Shown: positions 45,607 through 56,881 of the stretch, piece by piece | How positions within the stretch are numbered: the first letter of the stretch is position 1 | Layout: each line of letters opens with the position of its first letter | Source of the DNA: Galeopsis tetrahit | Taxonomy: Eukaryota > Streptophyta > Magnoliopsida > Lamiales > Lamiaceae | Assembly (NCBI GenBank): GCA_963675135.1 | Contig: OY776131.1 | Coordinates: 24,977,881-25,041,880 of the forward strand | Direction of reading: 5' to 3' | DNA length: 64,000 bases | Notes under the pieces: model-generated | Told to the model about the DNA's origin: nothing | Databases searched by the model: none | What the model saw: only the letters and a program-made list of their open reading frames with translations | Position numbers and translations under genes: made by a program

Positions 45607-46672
45607 TGTAGACACCTAAATTTTATCGGTCGCTCCAATTGATTTGAGCCTCTAAAGCCCAATAAATTAATTTAAAATTCAAGACGGGTCTCTGAAGTCC
45701 AATAAATCAAGACGGGCCTCTAAAGTCTAATAAATCAAAACAGGCCTCTAAAGCCCAACAAACCAAATCGGGCCCAAATATGGTATTCTTAGCCCATCAA
45801 GTAATTCAAAATTTGAAATAAGTCCTAACCACTTGCACAAATATCTCTTTGGCCCATAAAAAACCCTAGGTTCTATACCTATAAATAGAGGCCTCATTCC
45901 ATTCATTTCATCATCAAGAAATCAGAAGCATTCAAGGCTCTAAAATTCTCTATAGAGATTTTAGAGTGTTCTTCAGCAGTTGGAGGAGCTTCAAAGGCGT
46001 TCTTCGTGCAAAGCAGCAAGAAGCAGTGTTCGAGTGGAGATCAAGGTGCTAAGCCTCTTCGATTCGGTGTTTCTTCAAGGCGTTCTTCGTGCAAAGCAGC
46101 AAGAAGCAGTGTTCGAGTGGAGATCAAGGTGCTAAGCCTCTTCGATTCGGTGTTTCTTCAAGGCGTTCTTCGTGCAAAGCAGCAAGAAGCAGTGTTCGAG
46201 TGGAGATCAAGGTGCTAAGCCTCTTCGATTCGGCGTTTCTTCAAGGCGTTTCTTCGTGGATCTTCAACGGAAAAGTCCCGATAAGTCCCGAAAAAGTCCC
46301 GATAAGTCCCGAAAATCAACGTTTAATCCAAAATACGGCGTCAAGCCCTTGGATTAGCGTTACAAAGTCCCAAGTTCAAGAACGATCTTCAACGACGTTC
46401 ATCCAAAAAGTCCCTAAATTCGGCGTTTAATCCAAAATACGGTGCTAAGCCTTTGGATTAGCGTTATAAAAGCCCCAAATACAAGATCAGAAAGGATTCG
46501 GCTGCGGATCCAGCTCCAAAAGCTCAAGAAATCCAAGTGAAGTTCAAGAAGAGAGAATCAGAGGAACAAATTAGAGATTGTAACCCGCAATATTCATCGG
46601 TTTAATCCGAAATTAAATAAAATTGTTCGCATTTTCGCGTTTTTATATTTAATTCACGAATTTGTGTTTACA
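45607..46672 (+). repeat. 3' LTR with three 83-bp units
   Basis: Same layout as the 5' LTR, but only three 83-bp units (about 45994-46243). The length gap of 163 bp equals two units minus three single-base differences. Confidence 0.92.
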
Positions 46673-46677
46673 AGGTA

Positions 46678-47800
46678 ATATACTCCTAGGACGAAAATCT
46701 ATTTGCAGACCTTAAATCGAAACTTTAGAAAATAAGCCACTATGCAAATTAGTGAGACACGGGTCCGAATCCAAGCAAACTACTCTTACAATGACTCTTC
46801 AAGTCTGACAATAATTGTCTAATTAGTTTCAATCGAATCCAATGTGAATATAATTAGATTTTTTTTTACCACCTATCTCATTTTTCACTTTGTAATCCCT
46901 CGTTCAAATTTATCCATAAGCACACGTTTTAATAAATATTAATTAGTTTATTCATTGATAAAAGGTATGATAAAATATTGTGAGATTTATAAATAAAGTA
47001 ATTGATTATGAATAAAATGAATGTCAAAATTGATAAATAAGTGATGATTAAAAAGTTGAGATAATGTATTATAAAAATATTGTTTCATATTAAGAAAAAA
47101 AATGTGCATAATGAAATTGAATAATCAAAAAAGAAAAGTGAAAATAATTTTAACTATATTTAGGGTTTATTATTGTTGAACCGTAGATCACTCTAAAAAT
47201 CGATCAATAGTTATATATTACTCCTTTGGTTTCAGGATTATTTTCATACAAATGTGGACACACATCACACACATATTAAAAAAGTAGAATCTTGAAAAGT
47301 AATTTGATTTTACGTATAAAGTAAATAACTGAGTTAACTTGTGTTTATATGTAAATCTAAATGTAATGACATTTTAGGTAAGATATCGCGAGAATGAAAT
47401 TGTTATATGACATTTGGAAATATATAATTTCTCTAAAGTTCCCAAATCCAAATATTAGCAGTAAGATTTTTTATTAGGGGCAAGTTTCACAGTATTTTTA
47501 TAAATGAATCAAATTTAGGGGGAAATGAATCAAATTTAGGGGGATGTATGGGTTGTGGATTCTATAGGATTTTTTTGGACTTTAAAAGTTTGGGTGTATT
47601 CAATTCGAATTTTCAAAAGTCTTTAAAAATTATGAGGTATTCAATACGGATTTTAAAAAATCTTTAAAAATTTTTAGGTATTCAACAATCTATGATTTTA
47701 ATACTCTATGGATTTTGTTGGATTCTCCTCAAAAAATATAAATAAATTACACTATGCAAAATCTCTTCTAAAAACCTCTCAGAAAACTCTGAAGACGAAA
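46678..47800. other. AT-rich spacer, no gene recognised
   Basis: Non-coding. A 23-bp direct repeat (AATGAATCAAATTTAGGGGG) at 47503-47545. From about 47575 a TATTCAATTCG-type motif begins, with partial reverse match near 48270. Confidence 0.5.
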
Positions 47801-47809
47801 GATCAGAAA

Positions 47810-48300
47810 GTAGAGATGACAATATTGACCCTACTCGCGGATACCCACCCCACCCCGCGAGCTTTGGATCAGGACGGATCCGCTCCGTATTGAGTATGGA
47901 TCCGGTCTGGATCTTATGTCCGACCCGCGAATATCTGCCCCGTCCCGAATTAATATATAAATTTTTTTTATATATATATATTGTTGGTAAAATATTATAC
48001 AGTATATATATATATATATATATTATTGATAAAATATTTTATATAATATATATATATATATATATATAAATTTTAAAAAAAACACTTCACATTTAAAAAA
48101 AAAAATCCAATCAATACCGGATTTTATAAAAATCATTGTAAATCAATAAAAAAAAAGTATATTCCACAATTCTGTCAAATCTATGAAAATCCATATAAAT
48201 TAATAAAAATCCGTCAAACTCTACCTGAACTCTATGAACTTTAAAAGTTCAAAATAATTTAATAGAATCTCAATTAAATACACCCTCCCTAATGTCTATT
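47810..48300. mobile_element. Probable MITE remnants around a TA microsatellite
   Basis: TAGAGATGACAATATTGACC at 47811 followed by CCCACCCCACCCCGCG resembles a hAT terminus. (TA)n runs occur at 47957-48068. GAATCTCAATTAAATACACCC at 48265-48288 is a loose reverse match to GGGTGTATTCAATT at 47592, so an older inverted-repeat element may enclose the rest. Boundaries unresolved. Confidence 0.35.
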
Positions 48301-49310
48301 CTAGAGTTTAAAGCACATTTCAAAATGTATTTTTCTGTTTAAATTTATATGCTCATTTTTTCAAAAACGTTTTCGAAAAAGGGATTTATTGAAATCTATA
48401 CATAAACTTTCAACTAAGATTTAATTAGTTATTAGGATCTAACGCATTAATAGGCCATCAAAGGGGTAGTGATTCGGGCCTCAGTCATTCATATTTATAA
48501 GGCCACGGTTACTTCACCCTCAAAAAAATTCAAAAAAAAATCACACATAAAAAGACTGTATTACCCTTTCGTCAATTAAATTAAAATACAACAAAATTAA
48601 AACCCTAATTGTACCCACCACCTGATGCTGAGTCACCACCGAATCGCTGCCGATTCACCACCGAGTCGCTGCCGATTGATTCACCACTGACTCGCTCAAA
48701 CTTTTTGAAAAAATTGTAAAAATGAGATTCTTAGAAAACATTCTCGAAAATTAATTCAAAAAAGAATGAATATTTCGAAAATATAATAGTGTAGAACATG
48801 GGAAAGAAGATGAACAGTTTTTTTACCAGATTCAAATCACAGCAAAAATCCAAAAAAAAAAGAAAGCAAAACTCAGATCCCAAATCAAAATAAAAAGAAC
48901 ATGTTTATCTTCTACCGTACCGTAAAAAAAAAAAAAAACAAAGAAGGAGTGTGCTCACCTGGGATTGGACGGCGGCGTGTCGGGGAGGCTGCTACGCGGA
49001 GGGGCAGTGACGCTGACGGTGGCAGCGGGCTGCTGGACTAGAATAGGGAAGGCGGCGACGCCAACGTGAGGGCGGCGAAGGTACCGCCGTGTGCGCGACG
49101 TATTGAGTCGCCGATGACGCGTGGAGCGGAGAGGGAGAGGAAGGAGGGGTGAGTAGGAGAAAGGAAGAAAAAATGAAAGAAAAAGGGTGAAATAAAGGTT
49201 TTAAGGCATGGTAGGGTTGGAAAAGGAAAGGGGGTGAACACATAATAAACAGGGGCATTTATCGGTGGCCTATTTATAATTGAGCCTTTTAACAACCTGG
49301 CCTGAAAAAA
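48301..49310 (-). other. AT-rich spacer and GC-rich first-exon-like piece
   Basis: 48600-48710 has repeated CACCACCGAGTCGCTGCCGA. 48955-49120 is GC-rich. On the minus strand, CCAATCCCAG|GTGAGCAC near 48960 would be a good splice donor. No protein family recognised and no downstream exons. Probably a gene fragment. Confidence 0.3.
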
Positions 49311-50589
49311 AAATAGGGGAATTAATTCTAGGCGTAATATATATATTTAAACAAAACAATTTAAAAAAACTCAGAAAAAGAAAAAAAAGCCAATAGATCT
49401 TCTATGTGACTCATGTTTCGCATATGTGACCGAATATTAGTGGTCAAATACGTGTTTGGCATACGTGGCCGAATATTAGTAGTCAGCTGGATGTGTTCAA
49501 CAATATTTAGTTCATATTATTGATCTGCGTTCAACTCTATTTTAGTTCTTCGCTCTCAGTAGAAAACACATCAGTACATTTCGAGAATATCCAATACTCC
49601 AGAGAGAAAATCTAGTTAATCAATCTTAAAATTCAGGTTACCTCCCAATTTCTCTAACTCTTTATCCTAATTTAATGAAATTTCTTTCTAGCTGCGTTCT
49701 TTCATCGATTGATGTTTATATTTAGTCATAAAATTGACTTCAAACATTCTGATATGAATTATGAGATCTGAAATTAATCTCAATAGGATCGGTTAAAACT
49801 TAAATTCGTAGATTTCTGGGAGGGGTTACGGAAAATAATTTCTCTTTTCTTTTTTAAGTATGCAATTTTGAAACATGCACTTGCAATTCAATTGCTGCAT
49901 ATCTTCAATAATTGGGAAATTTCCAGATTTTCACTTATATATTTTATTTTTATAAAAATGTTTTTTTTTATATATGTGAAAAAAAAATCAAATACATGTA
50001 ATGATCGAAATAATTCATCTTACATATGTTTTAATTAACTTTATTTTGCAACAGATAAAGCTTTGATGTTGGATGAATTAATTTTGTTTTGCAACCTATA
50101 TAAAGCTTTGATGTTGGATGAAGTACAAAATGAGCATGACATGTCATGATGTTGCCACAACAACAACTTCAGATGTATATGATGGAAGCCTAGTTTGGCA
50201 GCGGTTGATCCTCACAACTGGGAGACCAACTCCATCGTCCACTTGATTATCACGTGTAAGCATATTACTAGTGCCCGGTGGCTTGATCTACTACTGACTC
50301 GAACGTTCCGCTGTCGTGTGGCTCGTCGTACCACATGTATGGAGCTGGTTCGTTGACCATGTGCGGAATTCTAATCATGCATGGCGAAATCGTTTACTTT
50401 CCCTCTTGTGCGCAACTGATTTGGAAGTGTATAGTACAAAACTTATGGTTGTTTTAGGTTATCCAATCCATTTCGGAAAGGAGAAAAGGTTGGTACAGTT
50501 AAGGTCTTGTGTATAGACACGATTCCTTGACCAAAAGTCAACTTTTTTTTTTTTTTTTTTAAAAGAGTGTATGTTGAAAAGTGTAAGTC
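49311..50589 (+). other. UTR-like DNA, no gene recognised
   Basis: 49540-49640 resembles a 5' leader ending at CAG|GTTACC. TTTTGCAACAG at 50046-50056 could be an acceptor. A unit with TAAAGCTTTGATGTTGGATG is repeated at 50057 and 50101. 50130-50515 has balanced composition but no recognisable protein. Confidence 0.35.
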
Positions 50590-50597
50590 ATTATAAT

Positions 50598-50997
50598 TAG
50601 GGCTGTTATTCGAGCCGAGCCGAGTATTTGAGGTTCGAGCTCGGCTCGAGCTCTTATCGAGCCGAGCTCGGCTCGGCTCGATAACATTGACGAGCTAAGA
50701 AACGAGCTCGGCTCGACTCGCTAAAGGGTCTAACGAGTCTAACGAGCCTATCGAGTCGAGCCGAGCCTAACGAGCCTATCGAGCCGAGCCTAACGAGCTT
50801 AATGGAATTTAAAGAAAAAAATTAGATATCGAGCCTAACAAATCGAGCTCGAGCCGGCTCGTTAGTAAATCGAGTATCTAACGAGCTCGAGCTCGGCTCA
50901 TTTAGCGAAGTAGCCGAGCCGAGCCGAACTCGAGCCTTATCGAGCCGAGCCGAGCCGAGCCGAGCTCACGAGCGGCTCGGTTCGTGTAACAGCCCTA
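50598..50997. mobile_element. hAT MITE made of CGAGC/GCTCG motifs
   Basis: Perfect 8-bp target duplication ATTATAAT (50590-50597, 50998-51005) and perfect 11-bp inverted termini TAGGGCTGTTA / TAACAGCCCTA mark a hAT element of 400 bp. Nearly all the interior is built from CGAGC and its complement (GCTCGGCTCG, GAGCCGAGCC, TAACGAGCC), in both orientations, as expected for a dense array of transposase-binding subterminal repeats. It encodes nothing. It is strikingly GC-rich against AT-rich flanks. Confidence 0.92.
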
Positions 50998-51005
50998 ATT
51001 ATAAT

Positions 51006-51607
51006 TAAAAAGTGAAACACAATATTACTGAAAAGTGTAAGTCGTTATAATTGATTGAAAAGTGTAACACAGTTTTTAATGAAAAATGTAAGTCATTATA
51101 ACTAAAAAGTACAACATAATATTACTAAAAAATGTACATCTATATAACTAAAATGTGTAATATAATATAAATTTACTAAAAAGTGTACTTCAATAAAACT
51201 TAAAATATTAAGATATAAGTGTACGTCAATATAACTTAAAATATTAAGAGATTATATCATATATTTCTTATACTCTTTTTTACTAAATAATGACCTAATT
51301 TCAGGTGAGAAATAAAGAAAAAAAATTAGATTTTAAATGCAAGAGATTTTTTTTAGTTCTATTAAAAAAAAAGAACTCAGTTTCAATTATATTGAGTCTT
51401 GTGACGTGCAAAACAACCCTACAATTCATCTAATAATTTGTTGGTCTTAAATTTCAAACATTAACTTTTAATTTTTTTTACATAAACTTAAATACAATAT
51501 AAAAAATATTAAATTATGATAAATTTAATAATATTAAAGACTATAAATATGTGTATTTGCGAGGTATTACAACTTTTGAATTATTACTTCTTGTATTTAT
51601 AGCCATA
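51006..51607. other. AT-rich spacer, no gene seen
   Basis: Repeated GAAAAGTGTAAGTC / AAAAGTGTAA motifs at 50575-50590 and 51028-51190 on both sides of the hAT MITE show it inserted into a small tandem repeat. Confidence 0.5.
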
Positions 51608-52190
51608 CTAGTGTAATACCCGCGTTTTATGCGGGGTTGAAATTTTTTTATAAAAATATATTTTATATTTTAATTTATTAATTAAAAAATAGTCTTTGAA
51701 ACATGTATATGAAATAAATTAATATACGAAATTACAAATGGCAGAAAACTTTCTTGTAAACAACATTTGTTTACATATTTTTCCATTTGAATTTAGATAA
51801 ATAATTTTGAATCCACTCTTATTCTTGCTCTAGAGGATGCAACATACATTTGTCCATTTGTGAACACATGTTTCGAAATACAGACCCTCATGAAAATGAG
51901 ACTTTGACTTTTATTTATCTTGCAAATGTTAAATAGAAAATAGTCTTATTGTCTCATTCAAAACTTTACGAAAGTTGTATCACCTGAAATATTCAATGTC
52001 ATTTTTGAGAAATTTTTTTACTACCAACACTCTTTGCAAAAATAATTTGTCCTTCGATGATGTGATTTTCATGTCTTGTAACAATTACTCTAATTACATT
52101 GAACAAACCAAACTTCAGATCAATTTTTCTAAGAAGCATTATAGGGACACATATTTTGAGAACAAATCGATGGATTGGTAGACCATATAA
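51608..52190 (-). mobile_element. Helitron IV, 3' part on the minus strand
   Basis: On the minus strand the hairpin CCCCGCATAAAACGCGGG is followed by TATTACACTAG, ending in CTAG (51608-51611) with T next. This is the Helitron 3' terminus. A decayed helicase lies directly behind it. The 5' end was not found, so the right limit given is only the end of recognisable coding. Confidence 0.7.
51795..52150 (-). pseudogene. Helitron Rep/helicase, C-terminal end, decayed
   Basis: Minus-strand translation gives VPIMLLRKIDLKFGLFNVIR and RHENHIIEGQIIFAKSVG, then after stops and a shift INKSQSL, VFTNGQMYVASSRARIRVDS. These match the last helicase motifs of plant Helitron RepHel proteins (PVMLLRNID..GLCNGTRL; INKSQGQTL; VFTHGQLYVALSRV), the part that binds and hydrolyses ATP and closes the SF1 fold. 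Two residues (GQ) after INKSQ are missing, and several stops interrupt the reading. Only about 120 of more than 1300 expected residues are left. Its place a few hundred bases from a Helitron 3' end matches the known order, where the helicase lies 5' of the terminal hairpin. Confidence 0.8.
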
Positions 52191-52563
52191 TACTTAATTA
52201 AAACCATATGTCTCATACTATCGTCAACATTGTCTCGTTAATACTTTCAACTTATTTATAGTTTTGATATTTTATTAAAGTTTTTATTATTTATGTTTTC
52301 ATTATATCATTTATCTTAATAATATATATTTATTATAATTAAAATAGGGATTATAAAAATTATAATTTTTACACAAATATCCTTCTTAACTAACGTTGAA
52401 TAAAAAAATAGTTGAATATTCAAAATACAATTATAAGTTGTATGATGCAAAAAAGAACTCCCAATTCAATTACTCATTAAAAAAAAAAAAAAAAAAAACT
52501 CTTCATGGGTTTAAAAAAAAAGGTGAACCAACCTTTAAAATAAATTTTATAGATAAATTGAGT
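52191..52563. other. AT-rich spacer, no gene seen
   Basis: Nothing recognisable. Poly(A) stretch at 52480-52498. Confidence 0.5.
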
Positions 52564-52572
52564 TTTTTTTTT

Positions 52573-53635
52573 GGTTAATTCTAAATAAATACACCACATT
52601 TAGTCTCAATATCAATTTAATCACGACCTTTACGATTTTTTTTTTTAAACTCCAACCTTTCATCGTGTTGCAATTAGATACACATTTTTTTTTCTCCGGT
52701 CAACAATTGATGATGTGGCTTGCCGGGGCTCGCCACGTCATATTACACACATTTTTTTTATTTTCTCCATAAAGATTAAACTTTATAAAAATATAAAATT
52801 TTATAAAAATAAAAATAAAATTGCATACGTCTCCTCCGTTTCTCAAACTAAATCAATCAAGTTTTCTTCTACCATTCTCAAACTAAATCAAGTTATTCTC
52901 TTCTAACCATAAAAATTAAATAAAAATAAAACTCTCGGCATCTTCGCCGTCTTCTTTGCTTCTCAAACTCAATAACAGAGTTCTGGTTATGCGCGTCTCT
53001 CTCACTTCTCAAACTCAATCAATCACGTAGTTCTCGAACTAGTGGAACAAAATAATAAAAAACAATCACGTAGTTCTCCAACTAGTTGAACAAAATAATA
53101 AAAAATCACCAACAAGGTTATTTCAGCATACACCCAAATACAATAATTAATTGAGGTCCACCGAAAAAAATTATAGTTCTCGAACTAGTTGAACAAAACA
53201 ACAAAATTATTAAATAATTTAAGAATTCCCGAAGAAATAAACAACCAAATCACCAATGGTCATGATTAGATGCGTGAGATTTTTTTTTTGTATGATTTTT
53301 ATGGTTAGAAGAGAATAACTTGATTTAGTTGAGAATGGTAGAAGAAAACTTGATTTAGTTTGAGAAGCAGAGGAGGCACATGGAATTTTATTTTTATAAA
53401 ATTTTATATTTTTATTTCTATTTAAAGTGTACTAATATTTATGGGGAAAATAAAAAAAATATGTGTAATATGACGTGGCGAGCTCCGGCAAGCCACATCA
53501 TCAATTGTTGAGCGGAGAAAAAAAATGTGTATCTAATTGCAACACGATGAAAGGTTGGAGTTTTAAAAAAAATCGTAAAGGTCGTGATTAAATTAATATT
53601 GAGATGAAAGGTGGTGTATTTATTTAGAATTAACC
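52573..53635. mobile_element. Mutator-type MITE, family A, copy 2
   Basis: Same termini as 4270-5500 (GGTTAATTCTAAATAAATAC and GAATTAACC). Long inverted repeats contain GTGTTGCAATTAGATACACA and CTTGCCGG..GCCACGTCATATTACAC. Flanked by nine or more T on both sides, so the 9-bp duplication is TTTTTTTTT. Interior has AACTAGTTGAACAAAA units, no transposase. Confidence 0.87.
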
Positions 53636-53771
53636 TTTTTTTTTAACTTTATTTAAATTATTCTAATTGATTGAAATGTGCATACAATACAATAAATTAA
53701 ATGTATAAACCATTAGAATTAACGTCAAAGTCTATAGTTATTGTAATTAACCATTAATTATATGTATATAT

Positions 53772-53910
53772 GACGAAGTTGGATAGCTCAAGTGGTTAGA
53801 GCACCACTACCTAGGCTTTAGATCCTGGGTTCGAGTCATGGGGAGTAGGTTCAAGTCATGAAGAGGGGAAAAGGGGTGGGTATTTAATGTAATTAAAAAA
53901 AATTAATTAA
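53772..53910 (+). mobile_element. tRNA-derived SINE, copy 2
   Basis: Box A TGGATAGCTCAAGTGGTTAG and box B GGTTCGAGTC, same family as 38747-38865. An 18-bp target duplication, TTAATTATATGTATATAT versus TTAATTACATGTATATAT, has one mismatch (53754-53771, 53911-53928). Box B and its flank are duplicated in tandem (GTTCGAGTCATGGGGAG, then GTTCAAGTCATGAAGAG), making this copy 20 bp longer. Confidence 0.9.
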
Positions 53911-53928
53911 TTAATTACATGTATATAT

Positions 53929-54600
53929 ACATACTTATATTATATTTTAAGAAAAAAAATCCATATATAAAAAAATAGTAAACCAAGAGAATTCAGATTT
54001 TGAATTATACATAGCATATTATAAATTGTGAAATACAACTTCAATATTATACGGTAATAAAATATAATAATACTCGAGTAATTAAATAATAATGGTTCAT
54101 TAGGTTGTGAACAAATAATTTTTTTAATGAGTAAATAAATTATAATTAAGGTAATAGAACTTTTATAGATTTTACATATCAATTTAGGCTTTAAAGATAA
54201 AATTGAACTTTTAAACATTTCTGTTTAAATTAGGTACAAAATTCAAAAGACAATATATTCCACAATATAAAGAAAAAACAATAGAGATGATGTGCATCAA
54301 ATCAAAGTTGATATAGAAATTAAAGAGAATAAATGATATGAGAGATGATTGAAAAATAACAAATAGGAATAAAGAATAGTTTATATAATTTGTGGTCAAT
54401 TATTTATATAATTTGTGGGATTGAAGTCAACAAAAGTGGGGGTTGTTTATATAATTTGTGGAGGTGAAGTTAACAAAAGTGGAGGTGTGTACTTGGACTT
54501 ATTGTATTACATGAAGATATGATTAACAATAATATTTATAAAACATATATAAATTAAATTAAATATAATTTTTTTTAGTAGTGAATATATTTTATTATTA
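53929..54600. other. AT-rich spacer, no gene seen
   Basis: 54380-54485 contains GTGAAGTTAACAAAAGTGGAG units also found at 30820-30840. Confidence 0.5.
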
Positions 54601-54609
54601 AAGAGATAT

Positions 54610-56300
54610 GTTTTATTCCTATTTGAGATTTTTTACTAATAGAGTCATTATCACCACACATTCAACTAATTGCAACGCCTACTTAAAAGTTTGTCTATTT
54701 GCTTCATTTTGGATATAAAAACCCATAATTACCCTTAAATCATACAAATTGAGATTTAAATTTTCGAAACTGCTATTAATTCCGAAATTTATTCTGCCTC
54801 AATTTTCGGATTCATTCAACTCCTCAATGTATTAGGTTATACAATTGGAAAGACTACGACTTTCCAAATTTTGAATTCCCAATTTTTCAGTTCGATCATC
54901 TTCAGATTCGACCATTTCAGGATTCGATATTGATCTTCAATTCCGATCATCTGCATCGCTCGTACGTATATTCATTTTCAATTCCATGATTATTAATCCT
55001 GCATTTTCTGATATTATCAATTCCATGTATTAATCTCACCCCAATTCTACAGGCATCTCTGAATCGAGAAGAATTGACATGGATTATATTGTTTCCTCAT
55101 TAGATCCACATAGTTTGCATTCCGTGGAGAAGTTTGTGTTGTAGACACCTCTTCTACGCAGGTTCAAAATCGTAGGGATTTTATCTTGAAGCAATCTCCA
55201 TGTGAATCCCCCCACTTTCAGAGGAACCCCCTTCGTCCACACGCATCTGAGTGTGTCAAGATCTGGCCTATCCTCCATATCGATCTCCAATAAAAGGTTG
55301 TACGCTGATTTCACCGAATACTTCCCGTTCGTTTCCAGCTCCCAGGTCCATGTGTCCTCTTTTCCAGATTCTTTGATGTATCTACTAATCTGTTTGCAAA
55401 TGTTGTTACTATTCTCCACCTTCCTGTCCAGGAGACATCTATTCCAATCCCATTTCATGAATATTTTTCCATCTTCCCACCCAACCCTCTCTGCTACAGC
55501 ACACTGCATACATTCTCATCTTTCTTAATTAATATGAACTACTTACTGCACATGTAGTAAACCGCGCATATAGTCCTGCATTTCTAATAGCATATACTAT
55601 TACGTATAAGTGTTTCATGACGTTTACAACCGCTTCGTTCAACTACAAATGCATCTTTCTTAATTAATAACAACCACTTATGCATTATTAACTACATTTT
55701 TTTATGCACTACTCACTTCACTTGCGTATGCATTATTAACTTCATTGGCTGTGTTCATACATTCATGCGCATCTCCCTAATTTTATGCATACGTTATTGC
55801 ATATATGGTTATGCATAGTGATCTGCATACAAATATTTTGAAATGGAGTTTGATTTTCAATAACTCAGAACCATTATTGACGCGAAAACCATTAAAATGA
55901 AACATGCAGATGATCGAATTACCTTATGCGGTGAATCGTCGTTCTCGTCGCCGGAAAATACACATAAGGATGAAACAATCGCTGGAAGTAAGTGCAGACT
56001 GCAGAAATCTCAAAGCTCAAGCAAGTGAAACGAATTAATTACGATATCTACTTTTTAGGAAATTTTTAAATTTTTGGAAGCTCCTTAAATTTCGCTATTT
56101 TCGAAATCCTTTGTTAATAGCTAATTAGGGGATTTAGTTGACCTATTAATTTGAATTCAGAAATTCGAATTGTTTCAAATTAATAAAAGGGTATAATTGT
56201 CTTAGATTTTTCAATTTGACTCTATTAGACAAGAAAATATGATGTAGGTTTTATTAGATAAAATTAGTAGTGAAATGACCTTATTAGAAATTTACTCTTC
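54610..56300. mobile_element. Possible inverted-repeat element carrying a LINE fragment
   Basis: Left TTTTTTACTAATAGAGTCATTATCAC (54631-54655) is a loose reverse complement of GTAGTGAAATGACCTTATTAGAAATTTAC (56268-56297). Between them are leader-like DNA (54750-55080), the LINE fragment and pieces of gene-like DNA. Ends and target duplication are not resolved. Confidence 0.3.
55084..55520 (-). pseudogene. LINE RT zinc-binding (zf-RVT) domain fragment
   Basis: 141 codons on the minus strand. DTWTWELETNGKYSVKSAYN, then LRCVWTKGVPLKVGGFTWRLL, and CKLCGSNEETI form the zf-RVT domain found at the C-terminus of plant L1-type LINE ORF2. The frame stops right after the Cys-containing part (TAA), where HLFF-type sequence would normally follow. 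RT and endonuclease are absent, so it is a small piece. It is not contiguous with the LINE at 56882-59230, which is on the other strand. Confidence 0.85.
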
Positions 56301-56881
56301 CTATTTATATTCAGGATATTTGATAAACACAAAATTAAATATTAAAAAAATGTTGATGTGACAATGATACGGTGGACACTATACCATTTTTGTTTAATTT
56401 TAATAGTATTATTTTTAATTTCAAGGGAGGATAAGATAGTAAATAATAAAATAAAATTTAGAAAATTATTTTAAAATATTAAAAATAGGCGACATGTATC
56501 AAGTTAGGGCGACACGATGCGATGCGACATCCAAATTGTTGATAGTTTAGGCGACACTGAGACTATCCTAGGAAAACCCATACTAACAGTATATTATTAA
56601 TACTTTCAAATTAAATAAATAATACTCCCTCACTTCAATTTTATAATTTCTATTTAAATTGAACACGGATTTTAAGGAAAATTGATTGTTTAATTTGAAG
56701 GGGGAGATAAGTAGAAATAAAGTAGTGAGTATAACAAATCCAAATCCTCGAGGTGGGTAATGACAAAAGCGCAGAACCCCGTGCAAATCATGACGAGGAG
56801 AGTAATTGTAACTTGGAGAGGGGGAACAATTGTGGGGAGTCGAAAAGCTAGAGATTAAAAAATCTCGATTTAGCATAAGTC
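56301..56881. other. AT-rich spacer running into the LINE
   Basis: No gene recognised. GCGACACGATGCGATGCGACA at 56510-56531 is locally GC-rich. The last 150 bp may already be decayed LINE sequence. Confidence 0.4.

Larger units (their letters stand above)
41646..46672 (+). mobile_element. Gag-only Ty3/gypsy-type LTR retrotransposon with a minisatellite
   Basis: LTRs 41646-42874 (1229 bp) and 45607-46672 (1066 bp) start TGTAGACACC and end TGTGTTTACA. Target duplication AGGTA is perfect (41641-41645, 46673-46677). A primer site TTGGCACGCCCAGTGGGAC follows the 5' LTR, and a purine tract ACGAGGGGGCATT precedes the 3' LTR. Inside are one gag gene and a 33-bp tandem array. There is no protease, RT or integrase, so it depends on a partner element. 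The purine tract and gag C-terminus resemble Tat/Athila-type gypsy elements, an inference. Confidence 0.92.

Noticed and set aside
47953..48070. Origin or matrix attachment site
   Set aside because: Plain TA microsatellite, no further evidence.
49038..49295. Minus-strand Ser/Pro-rich ORFs as a gene
   Set aside because: Two frames equally open, no family, no partner exons. Kept only as gene-like DNA.
53772..53860. tRNA gene
   Set aside because: Same SINE family, with target duplication and AT tail.
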